Assembly (NCBI GenBank): GCA_011037195.1 | Contig: JAAEAF010001968.1 | Coordinates: 83,035-147,034, forward strand | Origin: Triatoma infestans | Taxonomy: Eukaryota > Arthropoda > Insecta > Hemiptera > Reduviidae | DNA: 64,000 nucleotides | Direction of reading: 5' to 3' | In this document: positions 23,267 through 34,189 of the stretch, one piece after another | Numbering within the stretch: position 1 is the first letter of the stretch | Layout of the letters: each line of letters begins with the position of its first letter | The notes under the pieces: model-generated | What the model saw: the letters and a program-made list of their open reading frames with translations, nothing else | What the model was told of the DNA's origin: nothing | Database searches by the model: none | Position numbers and translations under genes: made by a program

Positions 23267-23470
23267 AGGGAAGGGGATTAGCTCAATGGTAGCGCGCTGG
23301 ACTAGCAACGCGGAGTTCGAATCCAGCCGTGCTATCCTTAGATTTTCTCTTCCTAGGAGCCTCTACTGCTCACTGTCCGGTGATGGACAGTGTTGTCTGT
23401 AACGAGAGAAGGGTCCGAGCGCAAATGACCGCAGATGTTGAGATGCCTTAAATAAAAAAAAATAAAAAAT
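23267..23470 (+). mobile_element. SINE1 with intact tRNA-like head
   Basis: Head: GGATTAGCTCAATGGTAGCG (box A), GCTGGACTAGCAACGCGGA, box B GAGTTCGAATCC. Body as in other copies up to AACGAGAGAAGGGTCCGAGC, where about 40 bp of the usual AACACTGTCCGGAGG segment is deleted, then the GTTGAGATGCCTTAAAT tail and an A-rich end. Best evidence in the window that the SINE1 promoter came from a tRNA. Confidence 0.88.
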
Positions 23471-23920
23471 CAATCATATATATATATATATTCCGAATCT
23501 AATTTATATTTGTTTGATATGCAAGAAAAAAAAATCAACTAAATAATTAATATGACTTTTCACATACAAATTAAATACTAGGTATGCAAATCATTAGAAG
23601 TATGTAATTTACAACTAAATTGGATACAGAAAATGAAAAAAAAAGATATAATCCAATAATGTTGATTCATTCCATTTCTTCCCATGTGAAGTTCTATAAT
23701 TATTATTTTCTTAATCCACTATTTGAAGTATTGCATTTCAATGGTACGCTGCTAAAAAAAACAATAATCCAAGTGTTATTCATTAATTACATAACTAATT
23801 ATTGTATTATTACTCAAATGATATGCATAACAAATTATTTTGAGCACAGTCAGATCTCATTAGTTTTTTTTTTTGTACTTTCTCATACTGCTGGTCTTTA
23901 AAGCAATAATAAATCCTGCA
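23471..23920. other. AT-rich stretch with unrecognised 93-codon frame
   Basis: A plus frame at 23620-23901 encodes 93 residues rich in Ile, Asn, Tyr and Phe. It has no motif I know and base use is like the surroundings, so chance is the likelier explanation. Confidence 0.4.
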
Positions 23921-23922
23921 TT

Positions 23923-24088
23923 ACCTCACGCTTTGATCTAGTGCCTATCGCACTCGCCTTTCAAGCGAGAACTCAGGTCCGATTCCCATGAGGGGCCAAG
24001 TCGATGTTACCAGATCGTGAAAAGAAAAAATGCGAAGCTACAACTGGTAGCGCTCTGGGTAGCGAAGGACAGAACTAAACTTTTGTCC
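23923..24088 (+). mobile_element. SINE2, head and body
   Basis: Box A region TGATCTAGTGCCTATCGCAC, box B GGTCCGATTCCC (23976-23987), then CATGAGGGGCCAAGTCGATG and TAGCGCTCTGGGTAGCGAAG. The tail seen at 34383 and 5313 is missing. Confidence 0.75.
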
Positions 24089-24479
24089 ATCGGTAATATA
24101 TCCTGCTTTAGGAATAAACACTATTTTCTATAATTTTTTCTAATTGAATAATGCGAAATCATTCCATTGCAATCAATGGCTCAATCTGTATATTTAATTT
24201 CTAAGTAGAGATTAAAAGTAAAAAAAAAAAAACAAGATTTACCACCTTTCACCTTCAATTAAACAAATTTTAAGGTTTAAAATGAAATTACTAAAATTAA
24301 TCATAAATCTGGACCTTGTTCTTAAATTAAACATTTGTTTGGACATTTTTAAAACAATATAATTTGAAAAACTGCAATCTATCCAATAAATTAAATATCA
24401 GAAAACATAATTATATAATTTTGGTTTTGTTTAAATTTTGTTTAGAAGGGTTCTAATTTTAAATCGAAAATCTCTTATC

Positions 24480-24950
24480 TGTAAACAATCTTGGGTTTGA
24501 TAGGGGAATATTTAATTGAACTCAACTATTTGACGTTGACTCTCTCCACCGGATTAGTTTGTGGCCGATAATGTGGAGTGTGGGAATAAGCAATACCCGA
24601 AAGCTTTGGATAGATCTAATGTAAGGTGATGGACATAAAGAGATCCATTGTCTGATGTAGAATTAGTGGAGTTCCCCCAACAAAAAATTACAGCTTCTTT
24701 TGTAAAACTTTATAAGCGTAGCGGCATTAGCGGATCTATGGGAATCAATTCAATCCACTTGGAGAAGGTATCTTGGAAGACAAGAATTGTTTTGACTCGG
24801 ATGAGGCGAAGGACCTTTAATGACGCAGCAAGCTCTTTTTGACAAGGACGAGGTAGTGGTTGAGGGTTCATAAATCCAACTAGAGCTCGCTGCTCCAGTT
24901 TATGGAATATTCAGGAATAAGCCATTGAAGCATGACATGCTCCTTTCATT
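24480..24950 (-). pseudogene. Ty3/Gypsy integrase core relic
   Basis: On the minus strand the integrase core landmarks appear in order with frameshifts between them: VFQDTFSKWIELIP (first Asp, about 24755), TSDNGSLYVH (second Asp, about 24650) and PQTNPVERVN (Glu, about 24560). Together these are the D, D, E residues of retroviral-type integrase. The enzyme joins LTR-element DNA to the chromosome. Zinc-binding N-terminus, RNase H and reverse transcriptase are not present next to it. A Gypsy-like protease fragment at 58.2 kb could be from the same or another family. Confidence 0.72.
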
Positions 24951-26150
24951 AATTCCTAATTCGCAACTATTCTCTACAAGTTCATCTTACATCCTTTGAG
25001 TCTTGGGCTTTCAAATATGGAAGATTAAACTAAAAATAATAATAGATAAATGCAAATATTATTGTCTTTATTTTAAATAGTAAAACTCTTGAATCAACAG
25101 ATTCTTAGGCTAAATATTTTGACAATATTCCACTAAGTGAGCAAAATTGTACTTTTGACAGAAATTTAAAAATTGCCTATCTATTAAAATTACCGTTAAT
25201 TTATTATTTCACCTGAACTAGAATTTTTTTAGGACACATGAATCGGGAAGTATAAATATATTGTAATAAATTTAAAATGCAGACTAAAAGTTAACAAATA
25301 AGTTAATATATATTATATAATAAATTATTTTATTTTTAAAGAAGTTCAGAAAAAAAAACAAAAACAAATCACAATTCTAAAAAGAATTCTCCAGGATATG
25401 ACCTAATTTCAGGTCCAGTTCTTTTTAATTCTTTAGTTAGAAAAAAAGATCACTTTTTATATTTTATTGCACCCATTACTTTGAATGTTTATTCATATTT
25501 GAGCGAGGCGTTGTTAAATGCTGATAACTAACATTTTCCTCTTTAATAACTTAATTATTATAATGATATCAATTGTAACAATATGTCAATTTTATAACTG
25601 TATTAGTTGTAATAAGAGAAAATGGTATAACTGTTTCATAAACAGATTTTTCTTTCTCTCTTTCTCTGCCAGTCTCTAGTGCAGAGATAAATTAAGTTTA
25701 GTTATCTAAATTGTTCATAGATACCGCAATAAGTGCACACTATGTGAAGTGGACAATGGTTAGATGAGATAGATAAATGTAGTTGAATATTTATCATCAT
25801 CACGCGTATATAATTTGGTAGTTCTGAATCTTCTCATGAAATAGACAATATTAAAATCCGTTATTTGCCCATACATAAAGAAGAAAGTTGACCTTCTACT
25901 TTAATTATCTGTCTACAACAACAATTCATCCACACCCCAATAACAATAACTTGATGTCCCTTCCACCATCTGGAGTTCATTCATTATTTTATTATTGTTG
26001 TGCAATATATACCCCCTTCTTTTCTATTCCTCGCTCTCTCACACTCCGGCTAAACATATATAAAACGAAACAACTAAACGTAACATATTTTTGGAATGTG
26101 CTTGAATTTAAATTGAATAGATTTTCTTATTATCTATGAATATTACGCAT
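24951..26150. other. AT-rich stretch, no recognised gene
   Basis: An 83-codon plus frame at 25888-26139 contains low-complexity TTTIHPHPNNNN and no known domain. Nothing else seen. Confidence 0.4.
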
Positions 26151-26159
26151 ACTTGCTGC

Positions 26160-26520
26160 AGTAAGAAGACGTATTCCGAACATATCACTTTTTTGAAAAA
26201 TTGAGTTAGAATTAGAGGGGTTATGATTTTCTATTTAGTGGAGAGGGATGCTATTTCAATTTATTATATAATTGTATAATTATATATAATATTAAATAGA
26301 ATTAAATATGTTGCCAACATTCCAAGTTCGAAGAAAATCGATTGACCGGAAGTGCATTTCTACTGAAGTTATTTCCGTTTACTACGATTTTATATACCAA
26401 CGGATTTCATTAAATTTGTTACACAATGTATACACAGCCTTATTGCTTTCGTTTGAGATCTTTTTTCTGAGAATATTCATTTAAAGAAGTTTTTGGGGAG
26501 CGTGAATGTATGGTTTCTTT
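26160..26520 (+). repeat. R1 module fragment
   Basis: A lone module: TTAGAGGGGTTATGA (G-rich box), AATAGAATTAAATATG, AAATCGATTGACCGGAAGTG (26337-26356) and CATTTAAAGAAGTTTTTGGG. It has no R1 end on either side. Confidence 0.65.
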
Positions 26521-26718
26521 AACAGAAATCATTTTATTATTATTATTATTTTTACTTTGTCTTACTCCCTTACTTTTATCTGAATGTCTTAAACAATATT
26601 AACAATCTGTAAAGTAGGGACAGGAATAGTTTAGTCGTAGCAAGCGGATCCCCCGCGAAGATTAAGGGGTGACAAAATTTGTCAATTTTGAATCTTAATT
26701 TGTTTAAATTTGACATTT

Positions 26719-27414
26719 TACTTTATCTTACTCCTATTAAGAGGAAGTATTGTAATCGTATCAAATTTACGATATCGAGTTTTCGCAGGAAATATCCGTT
26801 TTGAGGTTCCATGAGTCCAAAAAAGTGGTTTTTAGCAAATGGTCTGTGTGTGTGTGTGTGCGTGTGTGTGTATGTGTATATGTGAACCGCATAGCTCAAA
26901 AATGAAAAACCGTAGAAAGTTGAAACTTGATATTCCGTTTAGGTATCACCATGGGATCTGACAGTACGTTGTCTGTCGAAATTCCTCAACCGGAAGTATC
27001 ACTTTACTACTTTTTTTTTTTACGTTTTCGCGATTTTCTCAAAAATGGCTTCGCCGATTTTTTTGAAATTTCAAACTACACATACAAAGATCTACATCGT
27101 TTACTTAAAACATTTCTCTGTGAAAATTCACTTAAGGGCACTTTTAGGGGAGGGGAGGGGTTACAGCTTCCTCTAAATTGCTATCATAGTTGATTATACA
27201 ATTTGATTATCCAAACAAAATTAATTAGAAATAAATAGATAGCCAAAATACCGAAGTTTTAAGAAAATTAGTAAACAGGAAGTGCGCTTATACTCAACTG
27301 TTTTTCAATTTTCGACGAATTTCGTTAAATCTGGTACACAAAGTATAAAATTTGTCAATTATAATTTTGAGAACAGGAGTAAGAGAAAGTAGTGTGAGTG
27401 TTTCACACCAGATT
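26719..27414 (+). repeat. R1 modular repeat, complete one-module copy
   Basis: Same ends as the copy at 21697 (left TTACTCC/GGAAGT region at 26719-26748; right GGAGTAAGAGAAAGT at 27376-27390 and hairpin 27392-27408). There is only one module between the CGGAAGT box at 26993 and the closing AGGAAGTG at 27279. A (GT)n run sits at 26843-26876. Comparison with the 994-bp copy shows module number varies while ends stay fixed. Confidence 0.82.
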
Positions 27415-27655
27415 TTTTTTTTTTTTAAATTTATGTCGCGTCAACACATCTATGGTCATTGGTGCCCGGAGCCTTTTCAGTGCACTGCCGGCCTCCGGAC
27501 ACTGTTCTCTTGTTACAGACAACACAGTCCATCAGCGGGCAGTGAGCTGTAGGGCTCTTAGGTAGAAAAAAATCTATAGGCAGCACAGCTGGACTTGAAC
27601 CCGGGTCCTCCGCGTGGAAGTCCAGTACGCTAACCACTTAGCTATTCCCTTCACT
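27415..27655 (-). mobile_element. SINE1, full length, fused to an R1 end
   Basis: The minus strand has the full order: head with TTAGCGTACTGGACTTCC, box B GGGTTCAAGTCC, AGATTTTTTTCTACC, hairpin, GGCCGGCAGTGCACTGA, CTCCGGGCACCAATGACC tail and poly-A. Its poly-A complement merges with the T-run that closes the R1 copy at 27414, which suggests insertion into that T-run. Confidence 0.87.
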
Positions 27656-28920
27656 CAAGCGTCTCGTTCTAATGGCGCATATAACTCATTTAGCTCCTGA
27701 TTAATTATTAAAGGATTCTATTGGGTATATAAATACAGAACAGAATTAAATTTTTTTTAAAACAAATAGCAAGTTTTAATAAAATAGGTTTTCCAGAAGT
27801 GCGACATTATGGATTATGTATATATATCCCAATTTCTCTTAAACAGATCCAAAAAAAAAAAGTTCTTAAACTTGGCCTATATGTACAACTTACTACACAT
27901 TGATTAATAATTTTTTTTTTGTTTCTATTTTTTGGGGGAGTTGTGGATATACAATACATTGGCATTGGCTTCTCATTAACATTAGTACAATGTTTGCTTC
28001 CACCATCTGGAGTATCTAAATATTTAATAAAAAACTCCAATTTGTTTTCTCCCCTCCCCTGCAGAATGCCTTGAAAACTAGGAGTATTGTAAAAGATGTG
28101 CGACTGTTTCAAATTAGGTTTATAGTAGTATAGCATTTGCATAATTAATTTAAAACATTGTCTATCAGAAGTAATAGGAAATAAACAAAAAAAAATCTTG
28201 TGTAACACGCTCACACGATTTTCTCTTATTTTTTGTCCAGCACAATTATATATAAAGTGAAAAATTTTCATTTAAACTCAAATTTCATATATTTGTCGTA
28301 ATATAAATACAGAAATTGTAGATGATAAGAAAGTAGGTTATAACCTGCTAATGTTGGCAGGCAGAGAAGTAATTATATTCTGGCCCAGTAGAGCGCACTA
28401 AAAACACTGAACCATCTGCATATAATATTAGAAATTTAATGCCACAAATTTTGCACAACTATTCAAGATTAACTTATATGTTTGTAGAGGTGACGGTTTA
28501 AAAAGTTTAATTTAGAGAGCTCTCTAAAAGTTGCAATTTTGTAGGGTTTAGCGAATTTATAATCAATAATTTTAATAAGGCTGTGCTTTTAGGGAGTTAA
28601 AGTAGGAATAGAAAAGAAAACTTTGGATTACTTGAGGGAAAAAAAAAAAATAGAATAACAAAAACAAAAACAACATAACAGCAGGTTTGGTGATGGATAA
28701 GCACAATAGAGTTCTACCTCATGAATAGAGGACCACCGGCTGATAGAAAAGTTAAGTATACTGAATATAATATTAAGCAATTAATAATGAGGTTAATATT
28801 ATTATTAATAATAATAATAATAATAATAATGATGTCTGGGAAAGGCCACAAGAGATCGCTCACTCGCGAGAATACAAGTCTGAACATGCACGCGGCGAAA
28901 GTGGCCCTTATTTTTTTAAA
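27656..28920. other. AT-rich stretch with candidate exon, R1 end and (AAT)n
   Basis: A minus-strand candidate exon is listed at 27894-28161. The R1 end hairpin (complement of GTGTGAGCGTGTTACAC) is at about 28200-28217, and an (AAT)n run at 28803-28833. A GC-richer piece at 28838-28900 (AAGAGATCGCTCACTCGCGA) is not assigned. Confidence 0.45.
27894..28161 (-). CDS. candidate internal coding exon, function unknown
   Basis: Part of the longest frame in the window that is not clearly transposon-derived (154 codons, 27807-28271). On the minus strand a pyrimidine-rich tract ends TTCTGATAG just before 28161, a plausible acceptor. GTAAGT at 27893-27888 is a plausible donor. The 268 bp between are open and the residues are not low-complexity at the core (QGILQGRGENKLEFFIKYLD, then TPDGGSKH and EKPMPMYCIS). 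I do not recognise the domain. The 5' part of the long frame overlaps an R1 end and is not meaningful. It could be a host exon, a transposon exon or chance. Confidence 0.25.
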
Positions 28921-29329
28921 AAAAGAAATGTTTCTTATAAAAGTGATATGAAAAATGTTACAGACGTTTTCGACAAAATTCCATAGAACTCAAAAAAAAA
29001 TTCCCTATATAGTAAACCGATTATCTTCTAATCTGGAATTCCAGCTATGCTTCTCATGCTTATTAATAGTATATAGATGGCAGAACTATAAATTTTTGTA
29101 TTGAAAATCAACCACTTCTTTACAACTCTATTAAACACAAAAGAAAATCGGTTGACCAGATGTGCAACGATACAGATTACAGTTTTTCGAGATTTTCTCA
29201 AAAATAGCTTTAACGATTTTTTTTTTTTTTTAAACTAGGAACATTGACTACACAATCAAAGAGCTTTAACTTTTATTTGAAATATTTCTCAGAGAAAATT
29301 CATTTAAAGTGGATTTTGTGAGGGAGATA

Positions 29330-30855
29330 CATTGGACAAAAAAAAGTTTTGCATATTTCAAGATTTTGTATTTCTGAACCAAATATAATACAACGTTGTT
29401 TATCTTGTAATAGTGTACAGTACAAACAAACAAAAAACACTTTATCTTAGAGATAGCCGATGAGCCAATGTGAAAAAAAAGAAGAAAATTTCGTCATCCA
29501 GAAATGTAAACAATAACTCACGTAATCCTTAAACCACAAAAGTAAATTTTCTGTGTAATCAGTAATGTGTGCGGCTTCCATGAGCCCTGCGACAGGCTTG
29601 GAGGTGGTGTGGCAAGCTCAATACCAGGGTATCCAGTACATCTTGTGGAAGATTGTCCCATTCCTCTATGACAGCAGGGATAAGGTCTTGTAGAGCTTGT
29701 GGTGGTTAGGAACGGTTAGGAATTACTGTTTTCAGTAATCTCCATACATTTTGCACGCAATTCAAATCAGGAGACGATGGGGGGGCCAGATCATCCTCTG
29801 AATACCATGGCATTCCAAGAACCTATTCACAGATTGTGCGCGACGGGCACGAGCATTGTCGTCCATTATAGTGAAATGTGCTCCAATCTGCTCTAAATCC
29901 GCGAACAATGGGTTCAAGGACGTTGTTCTCAAATTTTTGTGACATCATATTGCTCTAGCTGTGGACCAGTAGTGTACGGCGTCCCATCTTTATTCCTCCC
30001 CAGAAGAGTGCTGAACCACCATCTTGCTAGTAGCGTCCAACAATGAAAGCTTCATTTAAACGTTGACCATTTGCCCTCCAGACATGAATGCTTTTGTCAA
30101 CTGGATGCAACGAAATGCGTTCATCATTCATAAATAAAATTTGGGTCCATTATTCCCGGGTCCAATTTTCATATCTTCTTGCCCATTGTACACGCTGAAG
30201 TCTGTGACGATATTCGAGGCGTGGTGCCTTGACTGGCTTTCGAGAACGTAGTCCTACATTGTGGAGTCAATTTCGAACAGTTTGCGTAGACTCATTGACT
30301 CCTATAGCCACTCGAAGCTCCTCTCCGTAAGGTGGTTGCTGTGCTTCTAGGTTGTTTCCTAGCGGAAATACAGATGTATCGGTCTTGAGTAGCGGTTGTT
30401 TTGGGTGGTCGACCTATCCTAGTCTTATTAGCTATGGTTTGTGTCTGTTGGAATTTCCGCCAAAGACTGGAAACGTCACTTCGATTGCATCGCATCACTT
30501 GAGCTACTTCGGCTTGTGTCATTTGATCATGTTGCATTTAAGTCACTATTCGAACTCTTATCTGCTGCTGAAATCGTATGCCGTGGCACTGCTGTTTATA
30601 TTCACGGTAAAATCACTTCCTTTTCCACTTAAACGCAATGAACAAAAAAAATGTTTCAACTGCACGCAATCAGCTCAACTTCTCACAACTGATCAAAATC
30701 TCTAACAAGTAGTGAATGAATGAGCAAATTGTCAGGAAAACAAATTTAACGCTTTTCCAAAGGTCATACAAAACAAAGAAATGCAATATAATTTACCGGA
30801 CAAAGTTCAGAAATACAAAATCTTGCAATATGCAAAACTTTTTTTATGACCAGTG
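29330..30855 (-). mobile_element. Tc1-like transposon, nearly full length
   Basis: TA on both sides (29328-29329 and 30856-30857). The inverted ends share about 50 bp, including AAGTTTTGCATAT and CAAGATTTTGTATTTCTGAAC. Left starts CATTGGACAAA, right starts CACTGGTCATAAA on the minus strand. At 1526 bp it is the usual size for a Tc1 element with a single transposase gene. It interrupts an R1 copy, so it is younger than that copy. Confidence 0.88.
29600..30540 (-). pseudogene. Tc1-type transposase, broken
   Basis: N-terminal helix-turn-helix region: MTQAEVAQVMRCNRSDVSSL, then a GRPR-like linker RIGRPPKTT (30400-30537). After a stop the catalytic domain continues in changing frames: FMNDERISLHP (first Asp, about 30130), HVWRANGQRLNEAF, MDDNARARRAQS (second Asp, about 29865; Tc1 usually has DNARPHRA) and SPDLNCVQNVW (about 29775), where the third acidic residue expected as SPDLNPIEN is Gln. 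A Glu-to-Gln change plus several frameshifts make it inactive. The enzyme normally excises and inserts Tc1 ends at TA. Confidence 0.8.
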
Positions 30856-31190
30856 TACATATAATAATAATCAGAATAGTATAATAGTAATCAGAATTAG
30901 AACAGTTTTTCAATTTGCCATAAAACCAGTTCAATTTTCAATTCGGTTTTTTTGGTTTGAAAGTTTTTCCTGAAAAAGTTCACTTTAAAAAAGTTTGGTG
31001 GTGGGGAGTATGCTTATCTTAAAAACACAAAAAAAATCATTTTATTAAATTTAGATTTTCCCGTTGATATAAAATTGAAGACAAGTTAACATTTAGTAAA
31101 AATTATAAATTTGATGAATTTATCAGTAATAACTAGAAACCTCAGTAATAGAAGGTCGTGTGAGTGTTCTATACCAGATTTTTTTCTTAA

Positions 31191-31515
31191 CAAATTATAA
31201 TTTCATTTGGAAGAAAGTTGTTTTAAGTTTATGTAATTATAACTGGGAGGGTATAATTCCTTTTTTTTAGTTGAGACTTGAATTTCTGGGGGAGGTATTT
31301 ATGTTGGTTATTTATATGGGAGGTACCAAAAAGGAGTGTACTGCGACCAAAGGAGGTCTATTGTGCCACCCTGGCACTGGTCATGAGACCATTCGTCCTG
31401 GCCAACTGGACTTGAGTATAATACAACGTTACTAACCCGGTGCTTTAAGTCGGTGTTCCACTGGCCAAGATGTACGCCCAACTATATAGTCAGATGAGAA
31501 TTAGGGTTCAATAAA
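31191..31515. other. unassigned stretch before LINE
   Basis: Moderate GC at 31340-31480 (GCCACCCTGGCACTGGTCAT). No frame or known repeat. Confidence 0.4.
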
Positions 31516-32735
31516 TTAAAATTCTCAAGATCTTATATTCACAGTTCGCCAAATAGGGGAAAAAGCCATTGAATATGATAGACCGCTATTCCTCTGCTTT
31601 ATTGATCTCGAAAAAGCTTTTGACAGGATACCTTGGAAAGAACTGTGGAACGCCCTTTACAATAGAAATGTAAGCAAAGCACTAATCTGTAGAATCAAGA
31701 GTTTTTATAAATCGAATAGACATCTAAGAACATCTAATGTATGCTCCTCAGAATTCTGTACTAAGATGGGTGTCAGACAAGGCGACATTTTGAGCCCATT
31801 GCTGTTCATATTGCTAATGGATGATGTAATGAAATGTTGCAAGGACCATACCAGTACTACGCACTTTGGGTACTGGAAGCTTCAGCCAGTATGCTTCTCA
31901 CACTTCGCGTTTGCCGATGATTTAGTTCTCATCGCGGACAGTAGAGATAAACTTCAAGAAAATGTAGAAATCTGGACGCGGGAACTTGAGAAAAGAAATA
32001 TGGCAATAAGCTTAGATAAAACCAAGAGTATGGTTTTATCCAGATCAGCAAACATAGAAGTCAGCATCATGGTAAAGGGTCACCAAATCGAACAGGTATC
32101 CTCCTTTAAATACCTCGGGGTAAAGATTAATGCCGCGGGCAAGCTAAGAGAGGAATTAAACCAAAGGTTAAATGCCGCTGGTAAGATTTATTACGCCCTA
32201 AATAGAAGCTTTTTAGGAAAAAACGAAGTCTCTAAAGAGACCAAATTGGCGGTTTATAAGTCAATATATGTTCCTATCCTCACTTATGGAAGCGAATCTT
32301 GGGCCCTCAAAGAAAGCGAAAAGAGCCGCATTCAGGCAACTGAAATGCGGTATCTTAGGAAAGTCGAGGGTAAAACCAGGAGAGACAGAATTCGGAATAT
32401 TGCGATACGAAACAGTCTTAAAATTGAACCCCTTACACAAATCGTGAACAGAGGTCAATTAAGATGGTTCGGACACGTAAACCGAATGCTGGAAAACAGG
32501 ATACCGAGGAGAGCACTCGAGGCAAGACCCATGGGAAAAAGACCGAGAGGAAGAAGAAGAACCACGTGGGAGGATAATATAAAAAAGATATTAGGTGCCA
32601 AAGGAACCAGCTGGACTAAGGCAAGGCTTTGTCGATAAACAGAGAAGAGTGGCGGAAATTTTGCAAACCACCCTCTACCTTCGGGTAGATAAGAGGACTA
32701 GAATAAGTAAAGTAAAGTAAGTAAATTAAAATTAA
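31515..32735 (+). mobile_element. 5'-truncated LINE with reverse transcriptase
   Basis: Begins inside the RT domain and ends with a short 3' UTR (CCACCCTCTACCTTCGGGTA, 32670-32689) and an AAAGT/AAGT-type simple tail at 32705-32728. Truncation at the 5' end and an A-rich or simple tail are the normal result of target-primed reverse transcription. This is the best-kept retrotransposon in the window. Confidence 0.88.
31521..32638 (+). pseudogene. LINE ORF2 C-terminal half: reverse transcriptase and basic tail
   Basis: Open from about 31562 to a TAA at 32636-32638. Motifs in order: FTVRQ (31539, different frame), FIDLEKAFD (RT motif A, 31604-31630), MGVRQGDILSPLLF (31766), FAFADDLVLIAD (catalytic Asp pair, about 31906-31941), SFKYLGVKI, LTYGSESWAL and the C-terminal EMRYLRKVEG, LRWFGHVNRM and GKRPRGRRRTTWED. 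A run GGGGAAAA at 31557-31564 appears to have lost one base: upstream codons are in the next frame. The palm domain with its active site is intact, so the loss of the endonuclease end and this slip are the main damage. Clade not assigned (RTE/CR1-like tail). Confidence 0.88.
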
Positions 32736-32773
32736 AAGTAATTAAAAGAATTATAAATTGGTGGTTCAAACTA

Positions 32774-33283
32774 TTGTGGATACCTAACAATGGGCTACCT
32801 AAAATCTGCTACAATAAGCATGTGCTTAACTATGAGCGAATAAATAAATTCAATTTGTGTTCTCAAGTAAAAAATCTTTTAGTTGAAATAGATTGTGAAC
32901 GGCTGTGGTTGGAGCAAGATGTTGCTAAGTTAAAGGAATTTAAAACACAAATTTTAAAAGCATGGGAAGTAAAATTATTGGCAGAAGATATTGAGCGGAT
33001 TCTCTGCTCCAGTTACAGACAAATTTACCAGTATATTAAAAATAATGTTAATGTGGAAGATTATATAATAAAAGATATCAGTTTAAATAAAAAAAAGAAT
33101 TATTGGCCAATTGAGGGTTAATAATCCACAATCAGTGATTTTTGTATTGTAATGGAACTAAACATAATTGGAATAGTAACACAATTTGTTTGCTTTGTAG
33201 CGACGAACAGAACGACCTCAGTCATTTTCTAATAAATTGTCCTATTTACAAAGAGGGAGAAATATCTTAACAGCCCTGATTTC
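32774..33283 (+). pseudogene. second LINE, C-terminal domain with Cys/His knuckle
   Basis: A 115-codon frame (32774-33121) followed by a shift and then, at 33158-33270, NTICLLCSDEQNDLSHFLIN and CPIYKEG. The C-x2-C, H, C spacing is the end of many insect LINE proteins. Residues just before (the frame around 33090-33125, read one base over as KKIIGQLRVNN) fit the same family. It lies directly after the LINE ending at 32735 but is not its continuation, since that protein has already ended. Thumb and knuckle remain; RT is absent. Confidence 0.65.
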
Positions 33284-33289
33284 TATAAC

Positions 33290-33994
33290 AAAACAAATTT
33301 TTTAATAATAAATTCCACGAAAAAAATCAATAAAATAATTAAATTTATGGTGACTGCACTTAGGTGGAGATCTCTTTAATATCAGTAATCATTATATACT
33401 TAATTGCAGCACAATGGATCAAGTCTAAAACTAGGCACAATATTATTAACCAGGTTTCATAATCTATTATTATAACCTTTCATTTTATACTTTCCTTTAA
33501 GTGATTATACTGTGTTAAGTGTTCTATCTAGAATTGATCAACTTTTGTTTGTTTCTGTACTTGGTTTGCCACCAAACTTTACTGTTATGAGTTTTTATAC
33601 TTATAAACAGTTTATAAATAAATAAAAAAATAAATAATAATACAACGTTACTAGCTAGAGAATTAAACAGATCATTCTTGACGCCCAAATTTTCGATAGA
33701 GCTACTTACGGAAGTTATCTTGCTTGTGAAAGTAGTCTTTGCTTTTCTGAACAATGCAACTCCAAGATAATTAAATTTATTGAATGATTTTAATTTTATA
33801 TTTCCTTAATAAAAAATTATTATTCTTATTTTTCCTATCTCCAAAACGTTACAACTCTTGTTTTATTGGCATTTATTTAAAATTATGAATAATCTACAAT
33901 ATTTATAGTGTTGCTAAAACCCAAATATAATGAGATCATCTACATAACACAATAAAAAAATATCTAGATGGATCCGCAATGCAGGATAACATCT
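33290..33994. other. AT-rich stretch, nothing recognised
   Basis: A 76-codon minus frame at 33524-33754 has no motif. No repeat family assigned. Confidence 0.4.
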
Positions 33995-34030
33995 GGTATT
34001 TTATCCGTCATAGCATGCATATTTATTTTC

Positions 34031-34070
34031 TTCCTGACCGGTTTCGGATTTTCATCCATCGTCAGAGCAA
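34031..34070 (-). ncRNA. hammerhead-like motif, family A, core intact
   Basis: Minus strand: TTGCT, CTGACGA core, one unpaired T, stem II GGAT-GAAA-ATCC, GAAAC, CGGTC, AGGAA. TTGCT and AGGAA pair with one mismatch (stem I). ACCGGT is its own complement, so stem III could form only between two molecules or two arms. All bases expected in a hammerhead core are present, apart from the extra base before stem II. Confidence 0.5.
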
Positions 34071-34149
34071 ATTCACCAAGTTACAAGTGTGAGTAACACG
34101 TAACAGAAACATTACGTTGAAGTGAACTCTCTACACAAACTTGGTGAAT

Positions 34150-34189
34150 TTGCTCTGACGATGGATGAAAATCCGATACCGGTCAGGAA
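34150..34189 (+). ncRNA. hammerhead-like motif, family A, right arm
   Basis: Same motif as the left arm except GATAC in place of GAAAC, a change in an essential core position, so a likely dead copy. Confidence 0.45.

Larger units (their letters stand above)
28930..31190 (+). repeat. R1 copy split by a Tc1-like insertion
   Basis: R1 modules run from about 28970 (AAATCGGTTGACCAGATGTG at 29144-29163, GATTTTCTCAAAAATAGCTT) to 29329. They resume at 30856 and end with GGTCGTGTGAGTGTTCTATACCAGATTTTT at 31153-31182, the R1 end hairpin. The 1.5 kb between is the Tc1-like element. Written in two pieces because the hairpin positions are 31157-31173. Confidence 0.7.

Noticed and set aside
23267..23345. 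Functional tRNA gene
   Set aside because: Box A and box B are good, but the acceptor stem does not close and the sequence continues into the SINE1 body present in ten other places.
27352..27637. Plus and minus frames of about 66-68 codons
   Set aside because: They are translations of the R1 end hairpin and of SINE1.
25969..28018. A 16-base word TTCCACCATCTGGAGT shared by 25969 and 28003 as evidence of a duplicated exon
   Set aside because: A single exact match of this length between two places can occur by chance in 64 kb, and flanks do not align.
30352..30705. 117-codon plus frame as a gene
   Set aside because: It is the opposite strand of the Tc1 transposase N-terminus and terminal region.
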